Position numbers and translations under genes: made by a program
Shown: positions 12,441 to 23,650 of the stretch, piece by piece
How positions within the stretch are numbered: position 1 is the stretch's first letter
How the letters are laid out: the number at the start of each line of letters is the position of its first letter
Assembly (NCBI GenBank): GCA_947396885.1
Contig: OX377202.1
Location: forward strand, 110,812,221-110,876,220
DNA from: Heligmosomoides polygyrus polygyrus
Taxonomy: Eukaryota > Nematoda > Chromadorea > Rhabditida > Heligmosomidae
DNA length: 64,000 bases
Direction: 5' to 3'
The notes under the pieces: generated by a model
Database searches by the model: none
What the model saw: only the letters and a program-made list of their open reading frames with translations
Told to the model about the DNA's origin: nothing

Positions 12441-12473
12441 GTTGACTCGATCTGCGGTCAGATTTTCCACGGT

Positions 12474-12665
12474 GTGAAAATGATGTCGACGTTTTGCTAC
12501 GGGGTGACTGGCGTCTTTGTGACAGTGACAGTGCCCCAGAGTCGTCGTAGTTCATTCGGTGTGAATTCCACTCGGGATGAACTACGGCTTGTTCTCACTA
12601 TGTTCCATGTACCGGGTCAGCAGTTTAAAGTAGTGTTTTCGAAGCCGTACGTGAGTAGCAGCTGA
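12474..12665 (+). CDS. Candidate exon, weak glutathione S-transferase N-terminus flavour
   Basis: 63 open codons including STRDELRLVLTMFHVPGQQF and KVVFSKPY, followed by GTGAGT at 12651. An AG acceptor (gtgccccag) at 12529-12537 would start the exon at SRRSSFGV. The pattern R..E.RLVL....VP recalls the first beta-alpha-beta of GSTs, but the signature Tyr and downstream exons are not seen. Confidence 0.22.
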   Translation: MKMMSTFCYGVTGVFVTVTVPQSRRSSFGVNSTRDELRLVLTMFHVPGQQFKVVFSKPYVSSS

Positions 12666-14305
12666 CCTGTTGATGTAAGTGCATTCCAATTAGTCAAAAA
12701 GTCGACAAATGCCAAAGAACAAAATGAGGTCTCGTCTAAAAAATCGCCTGTTATTCAACGAAGCCACGTCTAGCATTTTTTCTAGGCTCGAACTGAAAAG
12801 TACAAAGCAGAAGAAAAAAGTACCAGTTATTGGTAATTTATTTACTTATTGTACCGATGAAAAGAAAATGTGAAGAAAAGAAGGAAATAACAGCAACAAC
12901 AGAAAATAAGGAAACAACAATATGGAAAAACTCAACTGCTGAACAGAATTCTAAAATGGTAATAAAAGGCATTCTTAAAGGAAGACAGGGTTGGAGATGG
13001 AGGGAAATGCTTGGTTACTTTTAAATATTCTGAGCCCACGTGGTATATGAAGAAGTTGTTCGGCACCGAAGTAGTGGCATGAGCGAGATGTAGTTTATTT
13101 TCAGCTCCTCTAGTATTGGAGTTTCACCCAGGAAAGAATTTATTCGGATCCAGATGAACGAGCCCCTGTATGTTGAACGCTCTTATTGAATCAAGCTTCA
13201 TGCCGTAGAAGTAGAGTGCTTGGCGCATCCAGCAATGGATTGACTAAGGGTGACCTTTTTCCTTCATAGTTTATTTTTCGAAAGTAGCATATGAGTTTGG
13301 CTCCTAAAAAACTGAACACATCAATAGAAGAGCATAAAATGGCGTTTGTCCAGCCCTTTTTTGAATGCGCCATGTATTCTACTTCTGCTTGATATCAAGC
13401 TGGCAATCTCAGTGCGTACTTGGCCTACACAATGAGTCTGGCATCTATTTCACCTGCGTTACATACGTGTACTAAGGGAGTATGTCCCAAAGTGTTCTTC
13501 TAACTACCGACGGTCGTCCGAGTGCATCCAATTCTGGGCCATTTCTCAAGTTTCTTGCATGGCGAGATCCTTAGCCAATTGCTGAGAAGTCAGGCAGAGC
13601 CTGCTGGATTGAGGGGTGGGATTCCCCTATTATTTTTCCGCCGCCTGCTGTAATTTTTCGACGAAAACCCATTTTCGTGCCATTAAGAGCTGTCACTTTC
13701 GCTCGCATGCCGTTTCTGCTCTTAAATAGTAGGGCTCGCCGTAATTAAAAGTCAGGCGTTTGTGACGCGGTAGTGCTTTGACGCGTTCCGATGTCGCACC
13801 AACTCTACACTTCTGGCGAAGCAGGTGTGATACTGGACGTACCTAGAAGAAACAGCTGCGTAGCTGCGATGACGTATGTCGTTTAACTGCTGTTTTGAAG
13901 TGGTAGTACTTCGCCCTCAGCGGGAGGAAACTCCTCGAAACACGGCTTTCGAAGCGCTAAGCACTCTTGAATTTCTCCCTAGTAGCTTGATTGCTCTTTT
14001 CTTTTAACTTCCTTTAGCTTCTCTATCCACTTTGTTGCAATGGTGAAGTTTGTACAGCTTCTCAAAAGGATGAATTATTAAGCAGTAGGTCTAGAGGCCT
14101 TGATCCCATCACCGCCTGCAAATTCATCAATTCAGAAGCTTTAATGAAGTCTGTTTGGCCACCAGAACTGCATAAGGCGCTCTATCTAGATTTCCAGATC
14201 CAATTAACTTAGATGAGCTTGGAGAAGCGTATAGGGATTGTTGTTGTCGCCGTTGAGATCCTATTCCGCGGAACTCGCCGACTGGCTCGGAGGAAAAGAA
14301 AAGAA
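12666..14305. other. No supported gene apart from SINE fragments
   Basis: Apart from the tail fragments at 13195-13450, only unassigned sequence. Confidence 0.45.
13195..13450. repeat. Two facing SINE tail fragments
   Basis: 13195-13265 is a forward tail (gtagaagtagagtgcttggcg) and 13364-13445 a reverse one (tttgaatgcgccatgtattc). No head is present in either. Confidence 0.55.
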
Positions 14306-14640
14306 TTAGGGTTTTGCTCTATGTAGCTCTCGAACTTCATTTGTTTCTGTCTTAACAGGAGAGCTTTCTCTCCTTTTCTTAGAATTCTGCTGACTATTTC
14401 TGACTGGAATTGGGACGTAGGAATTCAAGAGACCTTGGAGACTATCTTTTGGATGGGCGTATTCCTCTTCGTCGTCGCCTTCATATTCTTCACCTTCCTC
14501 CCCCACCTCACTTTTTCGTCCTCTCCCTTTCCCACTCTTCCTTTTTCTGTAAGCTTCTTTTTTGCCTTCTTCACTGTTTTTCCTTTTTGTTTGGTTTCTT
14601 AGTCTTTAGGTATCTTCTTCCACCCTTTTCTTATTATTCT
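14306..14640 (-). CDS. Possible terminal exon of a highly charged protein
   Basis: The minus-strand frame is open for about 100 codons. It ends SYVPIPVRNSQQNSKKRRESS, then a Glu/Arg tail and a stop at 14306-14308. The last 50 residues lie outside the pure polypurine part and have ordinary composition, which favours real coding. Upstream it is EEGEEYEGDDEEEY-like. No start or splice acceptor is certain. It may be a nuclear-type charged protein, or chance openness of the GA-rich DNA. Confidence 0.3.
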
Positions 14641-15420
14641 TCTCTTTTCCATCTTATTCTTACTTGCCCTATTCCTTATCTCTTCTGGTTTTTTTTCTTT
14701 TCGTTGTCTTCCTCCTACTCGTTTTCTTCTTCACCCTCTCCTTCCCGCATTCTTCTTCACCGTTTCTGCTTTCTTTTTTATACTTTCTTCCTATTTTTTA
14801 TTGCCACGCCTATTTCTCTTCTGCTCGCCTTCTCCGTCTCATTCATATGTAGTCTTTTTCTTTTTAGCCTTCCCTCTTCTTCGTTTCCTAGTTGGTCATT
14901 TTATCGTCTTCATCGTCTTCTCCTTTTTCGTCTACTTCTCGATCCTCTTCTTTGTCCTCTTTCTAATCTTCCTCGTGTTCTTCTTTGCTTTCGTTTTTCT
15001 CTTTTTCTTTTATTTTTCTTCTTTTTCCTATTTTTTCTTCTTTTTATTTTCCTTCTGCCTCGTCTTTTTTCTTTTACTCCTTTGTCTTTGCTTTCTTCCT
15101 CTTTACCTCTGTTCTCGTAATCGTATTCTTCTTCTCCTTCTTTTGCACCTCCTTCTTTTGTTCGCTTCTTCTTCATCTACTCCTTCGCCGTGTTTTCCAT
15201 TTGCTTTTTTCTTCTCCACCTTTACCGCGATTTCTTCTTCCTCCACCTCTTCTCCCCTTTCTTCGTCTTCTACTCTTCGTCCTCACGTTCGCCTCCCCTT
15301 CATCTTCTCCGTCAGCCTTGTCTTCCTCTAAATACTCCTTATCGTCGTCTTCATATGCGCTATCTTTTTCACCTTCTACGGTTGTCGTCCATATTATATC
15401 CACCATCTTCAAGCTGCCCT
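14450..15420. repeat. About 1-kb polypyrimidine/polypurine tract
   Basis: The + strand is overwhelmingly C and T (ttc, ctt, tct triplets) for nearly 1 kb. Long open frames in several + frames are composition artefacts. On the minus strand the same DNA reads as Lys/Arg/Glu-rich sequence, so part may be coding there (see 14306-14640). Confidence 0.9.
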
Positions 15421-15568
15421 AATTGGATCCGCTTGCGAAGGGCAAATAATATTTTCCCCAACTTGAAAAGCACTGCCCAGTTCTTGCCTCCTGAACCAGA
15501 TACTCCAGATGTGTGCCTAGGAGTGAAGAAGTTCGTGGAGAAGTTTGCATCGGTTTCTTTTCACCGTT
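15390..15568 (-). CDS. Unassigned open frame upstream of the polypurine tract
   Basis: The minus frame of about 60 codons includes SGSGGKNWAVLFKLGKILFA and RKRIQLGQLEDGGYNMDDN. A GTGAAA donor-like site follows near 15378. The opposite strand is also open here, so the assignment is tentative. Confidence 0.22.
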
Positions 15569-16261
15569 CGGGTCTCAGCCAATCAAAATGACGGCGACGG
15601 AAATTGTTGACTAGGTCCTCCTTCCAGTCTGGCGCCAAAGGGTGTTCTACGTTTCTCGTGTCTGCTGCAATCATCGGACGAACAGCCAGAGCGACAAACT
15701 ACATATTCGCCGATGCAACGTCTTCAGAAGAGGCGCCGGGAGACGAGCATCCTAGACTAGGAACCGTGCGAAACTGCCTCTATAATATGCTAGAAGCATG
15801 TGCCGCACTCGGAGAAATAGCTAATGAAAGGACAGCTCAAGTACGGCCAGAATCTAGCCGTGGTTTAATAGCCCAGGGCAGATTTAGAGGTCTCACTAAG
15901 GGCAAGGGGGAGGGGTTAACAGTCGGGATTAGGGAACTACAAAGGGCGCGCCTTCGTACGGCTCCGCCTCATGGAATAGCGCCCTTAAGCGCGAGCTAAG
16001 GCCTATTCTTTCCACTCAAGCTCCTTGAATCTGCTTCTAGACACACGCCTGACTGAGCCTCTTCTATTCTGCCACTCACTCATTCGCTAGAATACGTCTT
16101 GAAGTTCAAGTTAGGTTCCCCAAAGTGACCTAAGATGAGAGCGTGTCTGATAGCTTTGAACCCACGACAAAGTGTCTAATGAAACAAGAGGGCTTCTCAC
16201 AGGTTTGTCCCACCTAACTTCAGTAGCATATAGAATTTTAATTGTAGGAGATTGCGGTACT
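15569..16261. other. No clear gene
   Basis: A 131-codon + frame at 15604-15999 has no recognisable family or splice signals. Confidence 0.35.
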
Positions 16262-16440
16262 TGTCGTTAATTTAGACTGCATGAGAATGTGGGAACGCGC
16301 CAGAAGGCGCTATCATATACGATCGAAGAATCGGCTGAGCCCGCACTTCTGGGTGGCAGCACATCCGATCCGTCCTGATTGGTAAGACACGACCTCTTTT
16401 TATCCCTCCCAGGTAGACCACATTAACGACAAGTGCCGAA
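16262..16440. repeat. CACATTAACGA-type MITE, diverged copy
   Basis: The left end acttgtcgttaatttagact and right end gtagaccacattaacgacaa are inverted matches of the copy at 55854. Confidence 0.6.
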
Positions 16441-16649
16441 ATTTTGTAAAAAGCACCCTGTGAATGGAGTTTAGACGAACGTAAATGAGGGTTGGTCACT
16501 TTTGGCATGTGTATTGGATGCATTATGAGAACTATTTTGAATCGTTATATGTGAAGACCCTTTAAGATGTTAGCTTTCCATTACGTTGTCGAATGTGAAT
16601 AGATATTTGATCAAAAGAAAGTATGAGAAGGGGTTAACGATCTACGCTA

Positions 16650-16800
16650 ATCAACCCCTTGTGGGATACGCCACGCGTTCTACTTTTGTGGAGTAGCGTG
16701 GAGCTAGCTTCAGTGTGTTTTTGGCCTACATAATGGCTTGTGCTGGCGCCCGATGGAAAGCTCAACGTTTTATCCTTTTTGGACAAGTACAATGCTATTT
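16650..16800 (-). mobile_element. SINE family S, partial, reverse
   Basis: The reverse tail ttgtgggatacgccacgcg is followed by ttggcctacataatggcttg; the head part past 16800 is not recognisable. Confidence 0.6.
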
Positions 16801-17011
16801 CACTAATTTTGAGTATCTGCTTGGATTCGGCGGGGGAGGGTGGAATATTAATCAATTCGAGAAGCATGCCACAGCCAGCGCCTCCTCCAGCTGAGCTAAA
16901 CGCACCGTTGTACATAAAGGTGCCGAAACATACCTCATTTTCGGAATTCTTTCGTATGTCGCCGCCGGTATGACCAAAAATCGCTTCTACTTCCAAGAAG
17001 CCTCAGCTTTG

Positions 17012-17265
17012 GTGTGTGTAGCGCAGTCGAAAGAGCGCCAGCTCTCGCGTGCACTGTGAATCGACTAGGGGTACGAGCCCCTCTCAGGTCAGCTGAGCCT
17101 TCCATCTTTCCATTGTCGATCCATTGGTACCGGTCAAGTGTAAAACTCCGTTATGTCCACTATCTGGCCTGCGCAAGTATTTGTATATGCGATTTACGGG
17201 TTCAAAATGTGTCACAAAACCCTGAAGGAATAAGATGTGTGACGCATCCACTCGGGAATGACCAA
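17012..17265 (+). mobile_element. SINE family S, diverged copy
   Basis: The head gtgtgtagcgcagtcgaaag is well kept, the middle has drifted, and the tail aagatgtgtgacgcatccac is visible. Confidence 0.7.
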
Positions 17266-18954
17266 TGCAATCTTTACTCTTTGTCTTTTTTCGAGTTTTT
17301 CTAAAGGTACAAGCCTCCAGTTCCTATTTGTTCTTTTCTCTCGCTGCTGAATTCCGTTTATCGGTTATAAAGTCCCTGGAGAAGCCGAAGTGCCAGACGG
17401 CTTTCAGGCCCATCTTTCTTTCTGAACACCAATCACGGACAATTCGGTGTGCTGTTGAGAATTGGCAACAAAAAGAGCACAAGTCCGATGATAGTTCTTA
17501 GCCAGCTGTAGTTCTTTCAGTTCTCGCTTACTAAGCGATGAACCTGGCTGATAGGCGTTGTTGAGCGGCAGAATTGTTTTTTCCTGATATGAAGAAATTT
17601 CTTTTCCTATCAACATTTGTTGCATTTCTGCTCTTCGATCCAATGTTTTCTGTAATGGATTTTTGAGAGAATCTTCTGTTGTCAACCAGGCAAGGCGCTG
17701 AACCTATCATTCATAGTGGTAGACTTGATTTGAACCCTCATTTGGGCAGAATATTCATCAACGTCAATTATTCTTAACGTTTTTGATTACTATATGAACT
17801 TGTAGCCTTGAAGCATGCAGCCGCTTGATTCGTGGGCGAATTCTCAGAATTATTTGAGGGCTCGAAGCGGGTAATTGATGCTGACCGAGTGCCTGTACGT
17901 CAATGAAACCGCTCTTTATTCGTGTAGACAGTATTTCTGACATCTAACAAGCATCATTGAGTAGCAGAGAACAAGCACATAGAATACTCCTTAACTGTTA
18001 CTCTTTGACTCATTCTATTTCTAACATTTCCTTCCAAAAATCGTCTACAATAAGTTCTCAGCTTGTGATTTTAAAGCTAGGTACATATTTACATTTCGTG
18101 CAACGAGCCAAACAATCAGAGCACCTACGGTTTACTTGCAACCATTCAGAGTTCCAGTCTTTGACCTCTTTCCTGGTAGAATGTTCGTTCGGTGCTGTCT
18201 GATTGGTTTGATGTCTTCCCATCCTCCCCATGTAGGCCAGATTGACGAGTGGTACCGGTAACGTGCAGATTTCTTAGTGTAGAACTCTGTTTTAGAAACA
18301 AACGTGCAATCGTTCTCTGTTCGATTTGTTTCTTATGAATTTCTGCGTTTCACACATTATTTTCTCTTTTTCTAGAAGCCGATCACGTTTTACTCAATCA
18401 TCTAACTTTTTCAAATTCCATTTATTTCAAAAATTCTCCAAAGTACACGCTCTAAAGCACGCGCTCAAATTGTGGGAGTTCTGCGTAAGAAGCCGGATTT
18501 CAGGAAATGTTATGTTTTTTTTCTCTATGGGACGATTCGAAGAACTTGTTTCTAGTCGTGTACAATTGGGGCAGTTGTACTATTGCAACTTTTAGAAAGA
18601 TTAAAATTCTACCAGTCTTATCTCAGTTTTGTCCTTTAGGAAAAGTATGTAGTAGAAAAACAAAGTCTCGCAAAGTGCGTATTGTACAATAGTACAACTG
18701 TCTTTTACCAAATATACTCGAGGAATTTTGGAGTGGCAAGAAAGTGTAATTCAAGGTATACGAAGTTGCAGCTTCCTAGCTCAGTTGCTTGCAAGAGGCG
18801 ATTAACCGAAGTCATAGTAGATGAGCGAGATTCAGCCGAGCTTGGAAAAAACTTCTGAAACAGCTCAGCTCAATGCCTTACATGTTTGTCAAAGTTTAGA
18901 GCGGCTGTTAGAGAGGTTACGACTTGTTATGGGGATGTTTAGAGAAAGTAGTAG
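17266..18954. other. AT-rich, no supported gene
   Basis: Short frames only; no repeats recognised beyond simple T-rich runs. Confidence 0.45.
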
Positions 18955-19140
18955 TACTTTTCACTCCGCTTTCCGGGCAGGATGCTAGCCAACCACATCA
19001 CTAGCGCCGCTCGGCTGAACGTCCACGATATTAGACTATTATGATGTCTTCTTAAGCTGTTGACCAAAATTGATATCGGCTTTATTGAGGCCAACGTTTC
19101 GGCGTCTTCGCCTTCTTCAGAGCCTGGAAAAGTTGAAATC
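18955..19140 (-). repeat. tRNA-like repeat family T, partial, with a ribozyme-like upstream part
   Basis: On the minus strand gcatcctgcccggaaagcgg matches the T family anticodon arm; the B box is missing. Further 5' on that strand lies ctgaagaaggcgaagacgcc followed by gaaacg. Confidence 0.5.
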
Positions 19141-19180
19141 ATTCACGACACTACTCCCCCAAACACCATTTCATCTTAAA

Positions 19181-19890
19181 GGGTACTTTTCTTGAGGATA
19201 CTCGAGACAAGATCAGGGATGGGAGTTTGCAAGAGACGACTAACCTTTAAGGTGGTATGCCGGAGTGGACTACCGATCACCCGTAAGCTGGACGTAACGT
19301 GGGTGAACGAGCCTCAGCTCTCAGACCCCTGCCTTAAATACCCTGGAGATCAGACCAAATAGGTCAGTGGATTGCATGACAGCTGGTGTGGTTTATCTCA
19401 TGTCATGCAATGAGTGTGGGAATGAATACATAGGGGAAACGGGTAGAGCCCTATGTGTCAGGGTCAGGGAGCACCTGGACGGCCTTAAGAAAGGCAAAGT
19501 CCTGACCCCTTGGGGAGAACACAGAGTTCGATGCCACGAAGGCGCGATGTTGCAGGTGTCAGTGTTGATCTTAGCGCGAGAGAGCGATATATCGGCACAT
19601 AGGACACTGCAAGCGCTTTGGATCACGGCTAGGAGCCCACAGGTCAATCGGAAGGAGGAGTGTCTAGCGATAACCCAAGAACTGGCACCCTTCGAAGAGT
19701 TCTGTAGGTTCTGACCTATTTGGTCTGACCTCCAGGGTATTTAAGGCAGGGGTCTGAGGGCTGAGGCTCATTCACCCACGTTACGACCAGCTTACGGGAG
19801 ATCGGTGGTCCACTCCGGCATACCACCTTAAAGGTTAGTCGTCTCTTGCAAACTCCCATCCCTGATCTTGTATCCTCAAGAAAAGCACCC
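19181..19890. mobile_element. Penelope-like retroelement fragment between inverted repeats
   Basis: Arms 19181-19367 and 19711-19890 (about 185 bp, high identity, shared ggtggtatgccggagtgga and ggtatttaaggcagg up to small changes) bracket one GIY-YIG ORF. Penelope elements often carry inverted or tandem pseudo-LTRs. The reverse transcriptase is absent. Confidence 0.7.
19367..19714 (+). CDS. GIY-YIG endonuclease domain of a Penelope-like element
   Basis: Open for 115 codons from GTG 19367 (first ATG 19376), ending exactly at the start of the right inverted repeat. It reads GVVYLMSCNECGNEYIGETG, with LCVRVREHL following: the GIY...YIG core, CxxC and the conserved Arg and Glu-His. In Penelope elements this domain nicks DNA at the C-terminus of a larger RT protein; here only this domain remains. 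Downstream HRTLQALWI, then NRKEECL, matches the family's C-terminal helix. It is probably a dead fragment, but the frame is undamaged. Confidence 0.8.
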   Translation: MDCMTAGVVYLMSCNECGNEYIGETGRALCVRVREHLDGLKKGKVLTPWGEHRVRCHEGAMLQVSVLILARESDISAHRTLQALWITARSPQVNRKEECLAITQELAPFEEFCRF

Positions 19891-19975
19891 CGTGGGACAA
19901 TGTCGGACATTGTCCCACGCGGCAAAAAAAGTGTCGACGACATCGTCGGACAATGTCGTGAAAGGGTTAAACACT
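19880..19975. repeat. Short GC hairpin next to the Penelope fragment
   Basis: cgtgggacaatg and cattgtcccacg (about 19890-19923) form a 12-bp stem with a 5-base loop, followed by a second gacgacatcgtcg palindrome. Similar words (gccgcgtgggac, acgacaat) occur in the foldback element near 29540-29570. Confidence 0.5.
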
Positions 19976-20125
19976 AAAAGCCTTTAAGGGCTAGCTTCCC
20001 CTTCTTAGTCCTGTTTTCTAAATGTAGTCTCTGCAGAGATTAGGACAAAAATTATAACGAACGATGAAGTCAACCGGCTATCCATTCCGTTTTTATGATA
20101 TACAGGAAGTTTGAATGCCTAGATT

Positions 20126-20570
20126 TATTTATTTATTTATTTATTTACGACAGGTCACACGTGAAAGTACAATTTTAGAAGAAATACAAGTTCAACCAAA
20201 AACAGAAAAAAAAGTAAAGACAACTCAAAAACAACTCAAGGCACTTTGTACACCTAAAAGTGATTTCTTTAAACCATGCCAAGGTAGATCTAACGACTTT
20301 TAAGGCTTCCTGATTTTCGTTCAAAATGTGGGTGAACTTCCTTAAATTGTTGCAGATGAAGAAGACCGCTTGGACTAATGATTTTTGGCACCGAATCAAG
20401 TCTGAGCTTTTTTTTAGATATTTGGCATATGCAATGACTTGGGTATCTAGTCGATCAAAAAGTCCCTATTTTTCCTATCCAGGTATCTCCGGTGCCAACT
20501 AAACTGCCCGAAGGGTAAAAGGTTTGCCAGATCTAGGCGGAATCGAAGTCCGAGGATCTTCATAGCTTAC
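20126..20570 (-). repeat. Possible 5'-truncated LINE tail with (TTTA)n
   Basis: A (TTTA)6 tract at 20126-20149, then on the minus strand an LRFRLDLANLLPFGQF-like reading from about 20555, damaged by stops. The layout mirrors the 3' end of the LINE at 30332. Evidence is weak. Confidence 0.3.
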
Positions 20571-20759
20571 ATCGTACAACGATTAATGCGGCCTTGGGTG
20601 TAACTGTAAGAAGATTCATTACATCAAAAAATAGGCGTTCAGTATCTTAGACATTGCTTCAGAGTCGGCCGATGGCAGAAATGTGGACTCCTCCACCTTG
20701 GCTAATCTGCTTAGCACTGTTTACGCCTCTTAAATCGTGCTAAGGCGTAGGAAAACGGC

Positions 20760-21030
20760 AATCGTAGTCCACGAAGGGCTGTTCACCGTTCCCCGCGGCG
20801 GGGAAGACACGGGAATTCGACTCGGAACTCGTCGCGGCTAATTCCGCCCGACTTGTGTCAAGTTCAGATCGCTGCTGCACTTCCGCAGCGCTTGTTGAAC
20901 ACGCGCGAAATGTGGGCGGAGATGAGCCGGCAGGCAGCTCATCTCGTCACTGCTCGAACTTCCTGCACCACGTAACAGACTGATGCGTCTTCCCCCTGAC
21001 TGGTTGCGATGTTTCTCTGCAAAGGTGAGT
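20760..21030 (+). other. GC-rich block with a possible first exon
   Basis: It is visibly richer in G+C than the flanks. ATG 20982 gives MRLPPDWLRCFSAK up to GTGAGT (21025); an alternative ATG 21009 gives MFLCK in another frame. This could be a promoter and first exon; no downstream partner is proven. Confidence 0.25.
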
Positions 21031-22961
21031 GCTTGGAACAGATCGGATTCTTAGTCCTATGACCCACTGCTTAAGGCACCCTAGTTTAGCTATTCGATGG
21101 TTGCATGATTTGCTCTTAATTGCGCTTTGTTATTGACAGGAACTTGTTTTTGGAGAACTGCCTGAAAAATCCTAAGCTTTGGCCAATTTAGTTGCAGATC
21201 TATAAAAAGAGGCCAGAGATATTCCACTAAAGTCGCAATAATGACCTTATTTTACACTATGTTCAGTCACGTTCGACACTTTTCAAAACGAACTGGACAC
21301 TATTGATTGAAACGACCTTGTCTTCCTAACTAATCTAGGTGCTCTCTGTGTTCTCTTAGAAGGTCAGAATAAATTTTTGCTCTAAAGAATAGAATTTCCT
21401 TTAGAAATCTATGCTTCACCTTCCCCAACAAAATGAATGCATTTTCTGAAAATCAATAAAGCTCTTTTTTGAAGGGAACGATGACGTAAGCTTTTTTAAA
21501 GTACTGAGAGCCGGCAAATTTTGACTCTACAAAAACAAGACAACGGCTGTTTTGCTTAAGAAACAGAAATGTTCCAGGCACTGTATTCAGTTGTTTTTTT
21601 TTGAAAAAGGTGAAATACATGTGTTTTAGGAAGTCATATAAATGTTTTTAAACTAGAAATTGTTTTTGAAAAACGTTCGGACAGTGAAAAGACATTATAG
21701 CTGTAAAAAATTGCTAAAATTTTCACTTTCAACAATTGTTCGAGATTATTTTAAAGTGCAGGAGGGCGGCCATTTTCGATTCTTTTCAACCCAGACAAGT
21801 AGCCTTTCTTTAAAAAACACAAATATTCAGAAATTTTCAAAAAAGCTTATTCTCTTTTAGTTACTGCATTTCAATTATGCGTTTTTAAAAAACTGTAGCA
21901 TTTGAATTTGATAACTAACTGTTAAATTTATCCAAGCAAATGCTCTTCTCTGCTGTTAAATTATTGTAAATTGCATGCTTCATAAAGAAAAATCACTTTG
22001 AGTCGTTTAGAAACCCAGTAGCGCTTCGAGAAAGGCTATGAGTCTGAAAAATACGCACATCATTTATCTTGGAAATGAGCTATTGTCGCTAATCCTCTTC
22101 ACACTGTTGTGTAATAATTTGTGCGTGAACGCGGACCACCATATTCTCACATTGTCTCATTTCACGGTGGAAAATCCAGATTCCTGAAGCTGATAGCAAT
22201 ATAACATCAACTTTCCGCACAAATCGTTCAAATAGAAATTTTTTAAATTCTGAAACGTATTACCAGTACTAAACTTTCTGAGGCAGTGCAATATTTTTCT
22301 TGACATGTATCGGCCGGCGTTCTACAGTATTTCGTTTATTTCAATTACATCATTCCCTTAGTAAAATCCTTGTATTTCTTCTGTAAATTACAATTCTAAG
22401 TTGCACTCTTTTGCACCTGGTGTTTTGTTGTTTTTTGTATGGGTTTCTAAGTTGCAATGAATAAGTTAATATTATTCTATTTTGGCCAACAAAATTCCTA
22501 GACAGCAAGTTCGTAAACACGACGTCCACTGAAGTTTCATGTTGTTTATCGCGTTAATTAGCAATCGAAGATCAGGAAATCAATTCTATTTAGTTTGCTG
22601 TCATTCGAGCTTGAATTACACAATACTTACAATCATTCTATGAATCCCGGTTTGTGAATTAGGAAGATTATTTTACATAGAGCCGCCCTTCAGTTCCGAA
22701 TTTTCTGAATGATCGCTTTCTATCGTTTGTCGCGGTTTTTTTAAGATTCCTTCTGGAGACAGAGAGCACGATAGTTCCGATAGGAGCCGTCGTTTCGACT
22801 CCAGCCGTTTGTTACTCATATGAATAACCACCGGCCGGCTGCTTTGTCTCGCATAAGCAAACTTTTTCGTTAATTTGGCTGTTTTAGTTAGCTTGGCTGG
22901 TTATTTTCCAGTTATGTATCCCTTTAATGCTGCAAGTAGCTTCCGTATAACTCGGTCACAA
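21031..22961. other. AT-rich intergenic DNA
   Basis: Apart from the 21-bp repeat at 21250, only AT-rich sequence. Words such as ggagggcggccatttt (21760) recur near 40990 and 41970, hinting at an older dispersed element. Confidence 0.4.
21250..21315 (-). repeat. 21-bp-period repeat, two units
   Basis: acgttcgacacttttcaaaa and acgaactggacactattg. Confidence 0.4.
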
Positions 22962-23222
22962 GGTGTGTGATGCAGGTGGTGGAGGCGTCGGCTGCCGTAT
23001 GGACTGCTGCCAGAATCTTGGTTCGCGTTTTCCGCCCTCGCCAGTGAAGACTTCCATCCCTCTGGAGTAGGTAAAATGGTGAAAGAGTTATCTGGAAATC
23101 CATCAAGGACAAGTCATTGGGCAGATGAAATACGTGTTCAACCTCTCTCTGGCACATCTTGCAGAAGTAGAATGCATGGCGCATCGCAAAAATGGTCTGA
23201 CTGAGGCTGAGCTTTATCCTTT
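22962..23222 (+). mobile_element. SINE family S, diverged copy
   Basis: Head gtgtgtgatgcaggtggtgg, tail gtagaatgcatggcgcatcg. Confidence 0.65.
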
Positions 23223-23359
23223 ATCCGAGTTTTAAATGAACAGCGGGATTGGTGGCTGAACTCAAAAGTGTGGACCCATTCTTTTTTACGCAAATACTGG
23301 ATCCACTTGCTGCTTGCTCTGCACTTATTACTGCTTATATGCTTTCTCTTTTTTTCTTA

Positions 23360-23650
23360 AATTTATTTATTTATTTATTTATATCCACGTAAATGTGTGC
23401 ACTCATTGACACAACAGTAACACAACGTGGTGGAAATAACATAAAACCTCAAAAAATCAAAACTCAACAGCGTGATCACCTATAATATTTACTAGAGAGG
23501 GAAAAATTTGCTGAAAAAGCATAAAGTTCGAAATATTCTAGAATATTTAGTTCGGTTATTTATGACAGGCTGTACAAAAAGAAGAAGTTTGCTGTTAAGA
23601 TGGAGGTGACGATCAAGATAGAAAATAGTCACGCGATCTAGCACTTTAGC
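23360..23650 (-). repeat. Second (TTTA)n-ended segment
   Basis: tttatttatttatttattta at 23361 is followed by AT-rich, non-coding sequence. It may be another LINE 3' remnant. Confidence 0.25.

Noticed and set aside
14664..15331. Several long + strand frames rich in Ser, Phe and Leu
   Set aside because: They overlap in all three frames and simply reflect the TTC/CTT-rich composition.
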